Shown in pieces: positions 50,467 to 58,926 of a stretch of DNA of 64,000 bases. Numbering within the stretch: position 1 is the first letter of the stretch; each line of letters begins with the position of its first letter. A model generated the notes under the pieces. It ran no database searches and was not told the DNA's origin. It was given only the letters and a program-made list of their open reading frames with translations. Source of the DNA: Rhizobium sp. Root708 (GTDB lineage Bacteria; Pseudomonadota; Alphaproteobacteria; Rhizobiales; Rhizobiaceae). The DNA is taken from positions 344,288 to 408,287 of the forward strand of contig NZ_LMHV01000043.1 in the NCBI RefSeq assembly GCF_001429725.1, given 5' to 3'. A program made the translations under genes and the position numbers.

Positions 50467-51867
50467 ATGAAAGCAATTTCCCGCAAACTGCTTGCCGGAT
50501 TGTCAGCTTTGGCGATTATTGCGCTCCAGCCGACGCTTCCCCTGCATGCCCAGGCCCCGGCGCCGGCCGCGCCGCCTGCGCAGACGGGAACTGAACAGCC
50601 TGCCGCAACGCTTCTCTCCGACGACGAGCTTGAAGTGCTGGTGGCGCGCATCGCGCTCTATCCCGACGAACTGGTGGCCGCGATCTCGGCTGCCTCGCTC
50701 TTTCCGGTGCAGATCATAGAAGCGTCCCGGTTCCTTGAGGCCAAGAAGAAGAACGCCGACCTCAAGCCGAAAGCCGACTGGGACGGCAGCGTCATCTCGC
50801 TGCTGAACTACCCCGACATCGTCAAGATGATGGGCGAGGATCTCGACTGGACCCAACAGCTTGCCGATGCGCTGACCAATCAGCAGAAAGATGTCCTGAT
50901 CGCCATCCAGCAGCTTCGCGATGAGGCGGTTGCGAAGAACATCATCAAGACGGACGACAAGGTCACGATCGTCAACGAAAACGACAACATCATCATCAAG
51001 CCGACCAATCCGGAAAAGATCTACATCCCGCAATATCCGCCGGAGATGCTTTATGAGCCGACCTATGCGGCGGCTCCGATCTCCTACTATCCTGAGTCCT
51101 ACGACAATTATTACTATCCGGGTGCGGCCTTCTTTGCCGGTGCGGTGACGGGACTTGCCTGGGCCGCCGTCGTCAACTGGGACGACTGGGGCGTATGGGG
51201 CGGCGGCTGGCGTGGCGGAGACATTGATATCGATTGCAACAACTGCATGATCGACCGCTCCTTCAATGGAAAGATGAGGTGGAACGACGTCGATTGGGCG
51301 AACGTGGATCGCAGCAAGCTCAGTATCGGCAAGGACCAGTTGAACAAGCTCGATCGGTCCGAGATCAGGTCGGGGCTGCAGGCCGACAATCGCAACCAGC
51401 TGCGCAACAAGGCCTCCGAGATCAACAGGACCGACCGGCCGGGTAACCGCGGCACCGCTGCCCGCGCCGACGACATCCGGAAGAACACGGCCCAGGGGTT
51501 GAAGAACAAGTCGCCGGGCAACGCCGCGGCCAATCGCCCGAATGCGGGGGCCCGTCCGGATGCACGCCCTGCGAAACCAGCGGCGGGCAATCGACCGAAC
51601 AAGCCGGCACAGAAGGCAGCAAACAGACCGAACAAGCCGCAAATGGCATCAAGGCCTGATAACCGCGCGCGCCAGCCAAGCGCGCTCGGCAATCCTCAGT
51701 CCGGCCGCCGGGACGCCGTTGCCTCGAAGCGCGGCGGACAGAGCATGGGCGGACAGCGCCCTGCCGCGCGGGCCCAGCACCAGCCACCCCCATCCGCTCA
51801 CCGTGGCGGCGGCGGAGGTCGTGGCGGTGGCGGTGGCGGCGGTGGTCGCGGCGGCGGACGCCGATGA
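50467..51867 (+). CDS. DUF3300 secreted protein
   Basis: 466 residues. A signal peptide (about 1-30, H-A-Q-A-P) precedes a DUF3300 domain (about 45-270): L-V-A-R-I-A-L-Y-P-D-E-L-V-A-A-I-S, then W-D-G-S-V-I-S-L-L-N-Y-P, then Y-I-P-Q-Y-P-P-E-M-L-Y and W-A-A-V-V-N-W-D-D-W-G. The last ~190 residues are low complexity: Asn/Arg/Lys/Pro repeats and a Gly/Arg-rich end. Function unknown; probably periplasmic or surface. It is next to DUF2950, a pairing I recall in other proteobacteria, suggesting one system. GGAGG precedes the ATG. Confidence 0.88.
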   Translation: MKAISRKLLAGLSALAIIALQPTLPLHAQAPAPAAPPAQTGTEQPAATLLSDDELEVLVARIALYPDELVAAISAASLFPVQIIEASRFLEAKKKNADLKPKADWDGSVISLLNYPDIVKMMGEDLDWTQQLADALTNQQKDVLIAIQQLRDEAVAKNIIKTDDKVTIVNENDNIIIKPTNPEKIYIPQYPPEMLYEPTYAAAPISYYPESYDNYYYPGAAFFAGAVTGLAWAAVVNWDDWGVWGGGWRGGDIDIDCNNCMIDRSFNGKMRWNDVDWANVDRSKLSIGKDQLNKLDRSEIRSGLQADNRNQLRNKASEINRTDRPGNRGTAARADDIRKNTAQGLKNKSPGNAAANRPNAGARPDARPAKPAAGNRPNKPAQKAANRPNKPQMASRPDNRARQPSALGNPQSGRRDAVASKRGGQSMGGQRPAARAQHQPPPSAHRGGGGGRGGGGGGGGRGGGRR

Positions 51868-51920
51868 TACCTGAAACCGGCAGACCAGCTTACGGACCCA
51901 GATCCAGCTTACGGAGTTAG

Positions 51921-52862
51921 ATGATGAGACGTCGATCGACCGTAGTTTCGCTCATGTTCGCGGCAGCCTTCTGCACGATGTCAGCGACCGCAGCATTTCC
52001 AAGGATGCAGACCGAGCTGTCGGACTTCAGTGCCGGTACGCCGGCGCCGCAGTTCGACAGTGCCGAACTGGCGATGGACCGGCTGAAATCGGTGCTGGCA
52101 TCGAACAATATCGATGATCTTGCCGGACTGCTTGGGCTCAACGCCGAAAAGTTGCGGGCGAGCAACGAGGCAATGGTCGCCTACGGCGTCATCCGCGAGG
52201 GCGCCGCGCGGCAGTTGGTGCTGAAGGACTCCGAAGGCGCCAAGATCGTCGCGATCGGCGATCGCCTCTGGCCGTTTCCATTCCCGCTGACCCAGGCCAA
52301 GGACGGCAAGTGGGCTTTCGACACGCAGCGCGGTCTTCAGGAGATCATCAATCGTCGGATCGGCGAGAATGAGCTCGCGACCATTGATACGATGCACCAA
52401 TACGTGACGGCGCAGTACCAATACGCCGCCGAGGACCGCGATGGCGACGGTGTCTTTGAGTTCGCGCAGAAGCTGATCAGCAGTCAGGGCAAGACGGACG
52501 GCCTGTATTGGGAGCCGGGCGCTTATGCCGAACCGAGCCCCGCCAGTTCCCTCGTCGAAACGGCGGCCTTCGGCAAGGCAAAGCGCGGGGACGGCTACTT
52601 CGGATACCGTTATCGCATCCTGACCGGGCAGGGCGCCAACGTCGCCGGCGGCAAGCAGAGCTACCTCGTCAATGGTTACATGACAGGCGGCTTCGCCCTG
52701 ATCGCCTGGCCGGTCAAATACCGCGTGACCGGGGTGCAGACGTTCATCGTCAACGGCGTCAGCGTCATCTATCAGCGCGATCTCGGGCCGCAGACCGACG
52801 AGCGTGCCGCCGCGATCAAGGAGTTCAACCCGGACTCCAACTGGACTGTCGTGGACCAATAG
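51921..52862 (+). CDS. DUF2950 secreted protein
   Basis: 313 residues with a signal peptide (about 1-25; A-T-A-A-F-P). The DUF2950 body includes LYWEPGAYAEPSPASSLVE, the G-Y-F-G-Y-R-Y-R-I-L-T-G-Q-G motif and the end segment F-I-V-N-G-V-S-V-I-Y-Q-R-D-L-G. Function unknown; the conserved Tyr/Gly core hints at an extracytoplasmic binding or assembly role (inference). It follows DUF3300 by 53 bp in the same direction. Two ATG codons stand in tandem at the start. Its stop is 2 bp before the reconstructed end of the convergent CYTH gene. Confidence 0.87.
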   Translation: MMRRRSTVVSLMFAAAFCTMSATAAFPRMQTELSDFSAGTPAPQFDSAELAMDRLKSVLASNNIDDLAGLLGLNAEKLRASNEAMVAYGVIREGAARQLVLKDSEGAKIVAIGDRLWPFPFPLTQAKDGKWAFDTQRGLQEIINRRIGENELATIDTMHQYVTAQYQYAAEDRDGDGVFEFAQKLISSQGKTDGLYWEPGAYAEPSPASSLVETAAFGKAKRGDGYFGYRYRILTGQGANVAGGKQSYLVNGYMTGGFALIAWPVKYRVTGVQTFIVNGVSVIYQRDLGPQTDERAAAIKEFNPDSNWTVVDQ

Positions 52863-52864
52863 CG

Positions 52865-53355
52865 CTATCCAGCCACGCCCTGCGCTACCGGTGAAAGGCG
52901 TGGGGCGGTCGCCATCGAGCAGTTGGAATATCGTTTGCTGCCTGTCACCTCGCGACCGAGCCAGGGCGGACGGCTGACGTCTCCTCTTCGCTCGCCATCT
53001 CGATCTCGGCAAGCGTCAATCCCTCATACGCGCCGGCAAAGACGTCGACGTCCCAATTCCGGCCATCATGGGCGACGCGGTATCGCGTCTTTTCGAGGAT
53101 ATGGCCGGTTGCGCGGAGCAGCAGCCCGCGCGCCTCCTCGACCGGGATCTCGTATTCGTATTCTTCCTTGGTAAGCGCCGTGGTGCGGAATTTGATGGTG
53201 AGACGCGCCGAACATCCGTCGACCAGCCGGACGCGCACCGAACCCTGGTCCCGACCGTGGAGATAGGCCTGCTGCAGAACGTGTGGACAGCTGGCGGAAT
53301 CGCGCCAGCTGTCGTCACGAACCAGAAATTTGCGTTCGATCTCGGTCGCTTTCAA
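52865..53355 (-). pseudogene. CYTH-domain protein with a frameshift near its C-terminus
   Basis: The TTG-started frame (53355-52945) gives 136 residues with the CYTH signature E-I-E-R-K-F-L-V at 5-12 and conserved Arg/Lys/Glu pairs (V-R-V-R, T-I-K-F, Y-E-Y-E-I-P, E-K-T-R-Y, L-A-E-I-E-M). It then leaves the family after S-E-E-E-T and stops. From 52969 another frame restores P-P-W-L-G-R-E-V-T-G-S-K-R-Y-S-N and runs to a stop at 52865, giving about 160 residues, the normal length. A shift between about 52970 and 52985 has broken the gene, or the sequence has an error there. CYTH enzymes act on triphosphates using metal; the catalytic strands lie before the break. Confidence 0.72.
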
Positions 53356-53380
53356 ATCGATGGACCTTCACCCTAGCCGA

Positions 53381-53836
53381 TCAATCGACAGGTGGCTCCC
53401 ATGTCAGGAAGAACCCGACGTCACCAGGCATGCCGTCCGGGAAGTTGATGATCGCGGCCTTGAGCCCATAGCCCTGCGGCTTGGCGACTTCCTCGAACAG
53501 CGACTGCAATTCCTTTGCCTTGCCCTGCAGGGTATTCTGCCAGCCGGGCAGGTTGTTGTTGATGGCGCGGCCGCTGTCGGAGCACAGGCTCGATGGGAAG
53601 CTGAAGATCAGCGCTTCATATTTTCCATCGGCGGCGGCCTTCATCACCAGCCGCTTGATGACGGCGCGTTCGGCTTCGCCGACTTGCTTCTGGAAGAAGT
53701 CTTCGAGGAACTCAGCGTGCTTTGTCGCTTCGCGGTCCTTTATCCGCTGGTCGCGCTCCATCTCGGCCAGTTGCAGCTCGAGCGCGCGCTTGCGCAGTTC
53801 TTCCGCGCTCGTCATGGACGTATTAGGTGATGTCAT
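53381..53836 (-). CDS. conserved hypothetical protein
   Basis: 151 residues from ATG 53836 (GGAGG eight bases upstream). An N-terminal helix (EELRKRALELQLAEMERDQR) likely forms a coiled coil; the C-terminal half has a mixed domain (YEALIFSFPSSLCSDSGRAI, then GLKAAIINFPDGMPGDVGFF). No signal peptide. I do not recognise the family. The start of CYTH at 53355 lies 25 bp past its stop on the same strand, so the two may be cotranscribed. Confidence 0.65.
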   Translation of the reverse strand: MTSPNTSMTSAEELRKRALELQLAEMERDQRIKDREATKHAEFLEDFFQKQVGEAERAVIKRLVMKAAADGKYEALIFSFPSSLCSDSGRAINNNLPGWQNTLQGKAKELQSLFEEVAKPQGYGLKAAIINFPDGMPGDVGFFLTWEPPVD

Positions 53837-54086
53837 AGCCGCTTCCTCCAGGGATATGCGGTGATGATAGAGCGGTCGCGGCGACGAAGGCAGTAAAATA
53901 CATGTCGGCCCGGGTAGCATACGGGATTCTACGTTGCGGTCGGTATCCGCGCCGCGCCGACGTCGCGACGCCTATCGATTGCCTAACCCTAATGACGGTG
54001 TTCGGTTGAACGGCGTTGCCGTTGCTCGCGTTCGGGGTTATCCTTTCGGAACTGCAGGTTGTTTTCAATCATAGTCGGGGGCGGCG

Positions 54087-55865
54087 ATGATCAGTGCAGG
54101 CATCGAAGGGGCCGATCGAGACATCCGTTCATCGGAAGACGTGCGACAACAGCTCGGCCGCATCCTGTCCAGCTCGGAGTTTCGTCTTCCAGAGCGCGCC
54201 AGGCGATTCCTCGAATTTGTGATTGACGAAACCCTCGGCGGTCGTCGCGAATATCTGAAAGCCTTCACGATCGCACAGGCCGTCTTCGGTCGGGATGTAA
54301 ATTTCGACGCCCAGCAGGATCCGTGTGTTCGCATCGAGGCAGGCCGTCTGCGACGAGAGCTGGAACATTACTACCTCACGGCGGGAGCCGGCGACAAAAT
54401 CATCATCACGATCCCGAAGGGCGGCTACGTCCCGGCCTTCGAAGTCAGGCGGACCACGGACGCCATGGACGACGACGAGTTGCAGCCGTCCGGTCAGCCG
54501 ATGGAGGACAGGCGGCGGGCCGGCTCGATCGCTGCCCGCAGCAAGGTTGGCAGGCCTGGGTATCGATATTGGGCGATCGCGGGGAGTGTGGCGGTCATGT
54601 TCGTCTCGGCAACGGCCGTCCTGCAACATCTGCGAACGCCGCATGCGGCAAAGGCGCCTGTTGCCGGCGCCGAGGATCGCCCCACCATCCTCGTCGAACG
54701 CTTCGAGAGCGTGACGGATGGAAGGCTTGCCTCCGACATTTCCCGCGGAATAACCGACGACATCATCGAAAAACTCGTGCCGTTCAACGAGATCGGCGTC
54801 GTCACCGCCGTTCCACCGAACAAGGATCAGGCGGCCGTCGCGCAGCCATCCTATGCGCTGCAGGGAAGCGTCAGACTTGAAGGCAACATGCTGCGCTCGA
54901 CGGCGCGGCTTGTGCGCCGCGCCGATGGCGCCGTCATATGGGCCAACAATTACGATGCCGATATGCAGGTGCAGGGCGTCCTGAAGACACAGACAAGCGT
55001 CGCCGAGGACATCGTAACAGCCGTTGCGCGCCCCTTCGGCGTCATGTTCCGCGCAGATACCGAGACGATAGCCGGCAGTGACGACCCTTATGCCTGTGTT
55101 TTGTCCTATTACAGCTACCGCAACGAAATGACCTTGGCTGCGCATGACGCCGCCCAATCCTGTCTGGAGCAGGCGGTCGAAAAGATGCCGGGGGATTCCA
55201 ATGTCGCAGCACTTCTGTCGCTGACGCATCTCGATGAGTTCCGGTTCCCGTTCCAACTGAACACCAAGCCGACTGCCGCGACGCTGAAGACTGCCAAGGG
55301 CCTTGCGGAACGTGCGGTGCAGCTCGACCCGAACAATGCCCGTGCGCTCCAGGCATTGATGCTCGTAAACTTCTTCAGCAACGACATGCCCGAGGCGCTT
55401 CGGGCGGGTGCGGCAGCCTATGCCAGCAATCCGAACGATACCGAAGTCGCCGGCGAGTACGGCTTGCGGCTATCGATGTCGGGAGAATGGGACAAGGGTT
55501 GCGAGCTCGTCTCGACGGCGGTCAGCAGGAATGCCGGGCCGCGTGGATACTACGAGGTCGGCATGGCGCTTTGTGCCTTCATACGTGGCGATACCCAGGC
55601 GGCGGAGCTCTGGTCGCGGATGTCGGATCTCGATTACAATCCGATGCACCGTCTCGTCCTGCTGTCTATCCTTGGAGCGCTCGGGAAAGAGGATGAGGCG
55701 CGGGAACAGATCGATTGGCTCAAATCGAAAGCACCGGCCGTGATCCCGAGCATCCGTCCCGAGGTTGAAAGGCGGCTGGCCCGAAAGCAGGATCAGGCGC
55801 GGTTCTTTGCGGGATTGCGTGCTGCGGGCATCCCTGTCCAGGCAGACGCACCGCTCCAGAATTGA
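54087..55865 (+). CDS. TolB-like/TPR membrane protein with N-terminal IPKGGY domain (third copy)
   Basis: 592 residues, the same architecture as 26297-28069. The N-terminal domain (VRQQLGRILSSSEFRLPERA, ending I-T-I-P-K-G-G-Y-V-P-A-F) covers about 15-115; a single helix lies near 160-180; the TolB-like part has G-A-V-I-W-A-N-N-Y-D-A-D; TPR-like helices fill 340-560 (AERAVQLDPNNARALQALML). The high similarity to the copy at 26297 (for instance the shared N-N-Y-D-A-D and L-Q-A-L-M-L-V-N-F-F stretches) points to duplication. No kinase pair adjoins this copy. Function unproven; membrane sensor or regulator is a guess from domain layout. Confidence 0.78.
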   Translation: MISAGIEGADRDIRSSEDVRQQLGRILSSSEFRLPERARRFLEFVIDETLGGRREYLKAFTIAQAVFGRDVNFDAQQDPCVRIEAGRLRRELEHYYLTAGAGDKIIITIPKGGYVPAFEVRRTTDAMDDDELQPSGQPMEDRRRAGSIAARSKVGRPGYRYWAIAGSVAVMFVSATAVLQHLRTPHAAKAPVAGAEDRPTILVERFESVTDGRLASDISRGITDDIIEKLVPFNEIGVVTAVPPNKDQAAVAQPSYALQGSVRLEGNMLRSTARLVRRADGAVIWANNYDADMQVQGVLKTQTSVAEDIVTAVARPFGVMFRADTETIAGSDDPYACVLSYYSYRNEMTLAAHDAAQSCLEQAVEKMPGDSNVAALLSLTHLDEFRFPFQLNTKPTAATLKTAKGLAERAVQLDPNNARALQALMLVNFFSNDMPEALRAGAAAYASNPNDTEVAGEYGLRLSMSGEWDKGCELVSTAVSRNAGPRGYYEVGMALCAFIRGDTQAAELWSRMSDLDYNPMHRLVLLSILGALGKEDEAREQIDWLKSKAPAVIPSIRPEVERRLARKQDQARFFAGLRAAGIPVQADAPLQN

Positions 55866-55897
55866 CGGCCTACGCAGCACGCGCGGGCGTTTGACGG

Positions 55898-57085
55898 CTA
55901 GGCCGCCGCCGGCGCGTCGTGGTGTTTCCTGCGCTCCGCCAGGTGCGTTTCCACCCGGCGTTTCAGCCGCCACAAGTGGGTCGCCGTGGCTCCCGCGATC
56001 GTATGCGGAATATGGTAGTTCGCCAGATCGTTCTTGAGGTTTCGCGACCAGAACAGCTTGTATGGCTCGTTGCCTGCTCCGAAATCGACGTTCAGGCGCT
56101 TCTCGAAAACGATCTTCATCCAGTATTCGTCGAGCACGAACCCCGGCGAATATTTCGCGTACTGCGGATCCGAGTGAAAGCCGGCGATGATCAGGTCCAG
56201 GTGAGAAACACCGTAGGCCGCCAGTTTCATCGCGATCGGCATCTTATCGATCTGGATCGTGTAGAGGCGCATCCCCTGAATATTCCGAGGATCCGTGATC
56301 CAGCGGTACAGGAAGTTTCGGTAGCCCTGCGAGCTGATCCAGTCCCCGTGCTTTCCGACCCGGTCGGCCCAGACCTGTTTATGGGTGAACATCCAGTCGA
56401 TGAGTTCCAGAGCGTATTTCGGATCCGCGACGGGATCGACTTCGATGAACTTGAATTCTCCGAGTTCGGAGAGCCGCTTGCGCTTTCGGTTCAGCTGCTG
56501 CCTGGAATTCGCGCCGATGATCCTCTCATAGGTGGCCCAGTCCGTCTGATCCTGAAGATTGGCAAAGGGAGCGATGTCCGCGTCGCGCTCGATGTTGCGC
56601 GAATGCTGGATCAACTGATCCAGCGTCGATCCGACCTTGATGAACGGCATGTGGATGATGTCTGCCTTGGAGGCGTGCTCGATGGTTCGCCATGCCTGGG
56701 TAACCGTTGCCTGCCAGTCCACGTCCGGATCGACAAGCATATCCGTCGTCTCGGCCGCATTCGGGCCGAGTGGCCGGATCATCAGAAGCGGCCCCTTGCG
56801 ATATCGTACCATGGGAAAGACGAGAACCATTGCCCCCTGGTCACGGATCACGATGCAGAAAAGCGATCGGCCGGCAGGTTCGGCAATCTCTTTCCAGCTA
56901 TGATAAGCAACGGAGAAGCTTTGATAGAATGAACCCTTGGCTTTGAGCCAAAGATTGTTCCATTCCGTTTCCAGTTCCACCATCTGAGTGGGATTGGTGA
57001 TGATTTCGCAAGTAGATCGGGAAAATTCGCTTGAATTGAAGCTGTTCATCTTCTGAATCCGTTCACGAACGCGTGACTTATTCAT
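55898..57085 (-). CDS. GNAT-like acyltransferase, BioF2/CelD type
   Basis: 395 residues. The pattern is that of CelD/BioF2-like GNAT proteins linked to polysaccharide modification: NLWLKAKGSFYQSFSVAYHS, then L-V-F-P-M-V-R-Y-R-K-G-P-L, then S-R-Q-Q-L-N-R-K-R-K-R-L-S-E-L-G, then F-D-F-G-A-G-N-E-P-Y-K-L. No signal peptide. It probably transfers an acyl group to a sugar or lipid; the donor is presumed acyl-CoA. The start may be ATG 57085 or 57049; neither has a good ribosome site. The upstream 217 bp is AT-rich, unlike its neighbours. Confidence 0.75.
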   Translation of the reverse strand: MNKSRVRERIQKMNSFNSSEFSRSTCEIITNPTQMVELETEWNNLWLKAKGSFYQSFSVAYHSWKEIAEPAGRSLFCIVIRDQGAMVLVFPMVRYRKGPLLMIRPLGPNAAETTDMLVDPDVDWQATVTQAWRTIEHASKADIIHMPFIKVGSTLDQLIQHSRNIERDADIAPFANLQDQTDWATYERIIGANSRQQLNRKRKRLSELGEFKFIEVDPVADPKYALELIDWMFTHKQVWADRVGKHGDWISSQGYRNFLYRWITDPRNIQGMRLYTIQIDKMPIAMKLAAYGVSHLDLIIAGFHSDPQYAKYSPGFVLDEYWMKIVFEKRLNVDFGAGNEPYKLFWSRNLKNDLANYHIPHTIAGATATHLWRLKRRVETHLAERRKHHDAPAAA

Positions 57086-57302
57086 TGATTTACTAATTTA
57101 ATAAATGAATATGCTATTTGTTCGTGCGCTAGCAATTCTTAAATTGAAACTAATGCTAAAGCGGTACAATCTTTGCTGGTATCCTCTATCGAGACAATTC
57201 TGGGGCTGCTCGTGTTCGCTCACGCAAATGTTTATTTCGACCTCTGGTTTTAGATATCGCCAGCAGCATATCCCCGGTGTGCGAATATCGGGAGAGATTG
57301 GA

Positions 57303-57824
57303 ATGAAGAAATTGGCTGTTGTGGCTGTCGCGCTCTTCACGACACTGGCGGATTCCTTGCCCGCCGCGGCGTTTCCGGTGCCATCGGCGGCGACGATCGC
57401 CACCCAAGGCGACGCCGACATATTGCAGGTGCAGCAGAGGCCGCCGCCATGCCGTCCGCCCTATTGCCGTCCGGGTGCTCCGGGACGACCGCCCGGTGCG
57501 CACCCCGGCAGACCGCCGGCACCTCCACACCATGCCAACAGACCCCATCGCCCGCCACCGCCACAGCACGGCTGGTATAACGGACATCGCGGCTATCGGG
57601 ATTATCACCCGGGCTATCGCCGTGGCAGCGATGGCTGGTGGTATCCGCTGGCAGCTTTCGGCACCGGCTTGATCATCGGCGGCACGATCGCCAACCAGCC
57701 GGCACGCTACAGCAGCGCGCATGTGCAGTGGTGCTACGATCGCTACAAGACCTACCGCGCATCCGACAACACCTACGCGCCGCAGGTCGGCGTCCGCGCG
57801 CAATGCGTCTCGCCCTATCGCTGA
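57303..57824 (+). CDS. BA14K family protein (secreted)
   Basis: 173 residues. A signal peptide (about 1-24, S-L-P-A-A-A-F) precedes a Pro/Arg/His-rich region with PPPCRPPYCRPGAPGRPPGA and then aromatic repeats (HGWYNGHRGYRDYHPGYRRG). A hydrophobic helix (G-T-G-L-I-I-G-G) and the BA14K motif W-C-Y-D-R-Y-K-T-Y-R near 145 close it, ending V-R-A-Q-C-V-S-P-Y-R. BA14K is a Brucella and rhizobial lectin-like antigen; the fold is short and Cys-linked. GGGAGAG precedes ATG 57303. A hairpin terminator follows. Confidence 0.8.
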   Translation: MKKLAVVAVALFTTLADSLPAAAFPVPSAATIATQGDADILQVQQRPPPCRPPYCRPGAPGRPPGAHPGRPPAPPHHANRPHRPPPPQHGWYNGHRGYRDYHPGYRRGSDGWWYPLAAFGTGLIIGGTIANQPARYSSAHVQWCYDRYKTYRASDNTYAPQVGVRAQCVSPYR

Positions 57825-57840
57825 GATAGGCCCCAGGCGG

Positions 57841-57868
57841 AACGCGAGCCCCGGCGAGGGCTCGCGTT
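57841..57868 (+). terminator. hairpin after the BA14K gene
   Basis: AACGCGAGCCC, loop CGGCGA, GGGCTCGCGTT form a perfect 11-bp stem 16 bp after the stop. The stem ends in TT but lacks a long T run. Confidence 0.6.
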
Positions 57869-57971
57869 GATTGCGGATTGGAAAAACTGTCCTGCCAATC
57901 TGGAGGTTGCCAGTCTGATATCCGGCGCTTAAACCATTACGATCAGTGACAGCGCCGCGAAAAGTGATCAG

Positions 57972-58793
57972 ATGAGCAGCCAGAACTTCTATGCCAGCAT
58001 GGGCGGCCTACCGCCGCAGACTGAACTCCTGTCGAGCAAGGCCGTGTTCACGACCGCCTATGCCGTCATCCCCCGCACAGTGATGACCGATATCGTCACC
58101 AGCTACCTCCCGCATTGGGACGGCACGCGCGCCTGGGTGATCTCCCGACCGCTGACAGGTTTCTCCGAGACCTTCTCGCAGTACATCATGGAAGTGCAGC
58201 CGGGCGGCGGCAGCGACCGGCCGGAGCCGGAAAAGCGCGCCGAAGGCGTGCTGTTCGTCGTCGAGGGCGAGATGACCGTCGAGTTCGAAGGAACGGCGCA
58301 TGCCATGCGCACCGGCTCCTTCGCGTTTCTACCCGCCGGTTCCAGCTGGACGCTGCGCAACAAGAGTGCCGCGCCGGTGAAATTCCACTGGATCCGCAAG
58401 GCCTTCCAGGTCGCCGAAGGCCTGGAGCCGCCACCGGCGATGTTCACCCATGAAGACCAGCATCCGCCCAAGGCAATGCCCGACACCAACGGTGCCTGGG
58501 CAACGACACGCTTCATCGACCCAGACGATCTGCGCTACGACATGCATGTCACCATCGTCACGTTTGAGCCGGGCGGCATCATCCCCTTCATGGAAACGCA
58601 CGTCATGGAGCACGGCCTCTACGTGCTGGAAGGCAAGGCCGTCTACCGCCTGAACAAGGATTGGGTCGAAGTCGAAGCCGGCGATTTCATGTGGCTTCGC
58701 GCCTTCTGCCCGCAGGCCTGCTATGCCGGCGGCCCCGGCAGGTTCCGCTATCTGCTCTACAAGGACGTCAACCGCCACATGCCTCTGTGGTAA
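57972..58793 (+). CDS. (S)-ureidoglycine aminohydrolase-like bicupin
   Basis: 273 residues with two cupin barrels. The first (about 75-150) has GVLFVVEGEMTVEFEGTAHA; the second (about 185-260) has T-F-E-P-G-G-I-I-P-F-M-E-T-H-V-M-E-H-G-L with the metal-binding Glu/His set and GLYVLEGKAVYRLNKDWVEV. The length and the M-E-T-H-V-M-E-H-G motif match AllE/UGHY, which deaminates ureidoglycine in purine breakdown using manganese. No other allantoin or ureide gene is in the window, so the assignment is by family. The start ATG 57972 has a weak GTGATC upstream. Confidence 0.83.
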   Translation: MSSQNFYASMGGLPPQTELLSSKAVFTTAYAVIPRTVMTDIVTSYLPHWDGTRAWVISRPLTGFSETFSQYIMEVQPGGGSDRPEPEKRAEGVLFVVEGEMTVEFEGTAHAMRTGSFAFLPAGSSWTLRNKSAAPVKFHWIRKAFQVAEGLEPPPAMFTHEDQHPPKAMPDTNGAWATTRFIDPDDLRYDMHVTIVTFEPGGIIPFMETHVMEHGLYVLEGKAVYRLNKDWVEVEAGDFMWLRAFCPQACYAGGPGRFRYLLYKDVNRHMPLW

Positions 58794-58926
58794 GAGCTAT
58801 AGATGCACGCTTTGGGTGCATTGATTTGCGGCTGACATTTCCCGGATAGAGCTACCGCTTTTTCGGTCGTTGTCTTCGAGCCGGTTCACGCGAGAATCGC
58901 TCCCTTCCTTTCGGGAGCGCACTCCT

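Noticed and set aside
53905..53935. A third copy of the 30121/49865 element near GGTAGCATACGGGATTCTACG
   Set aside because: Only the GTAGCAT part matches; the GCGTAAC half and the 10-bp period are absent.
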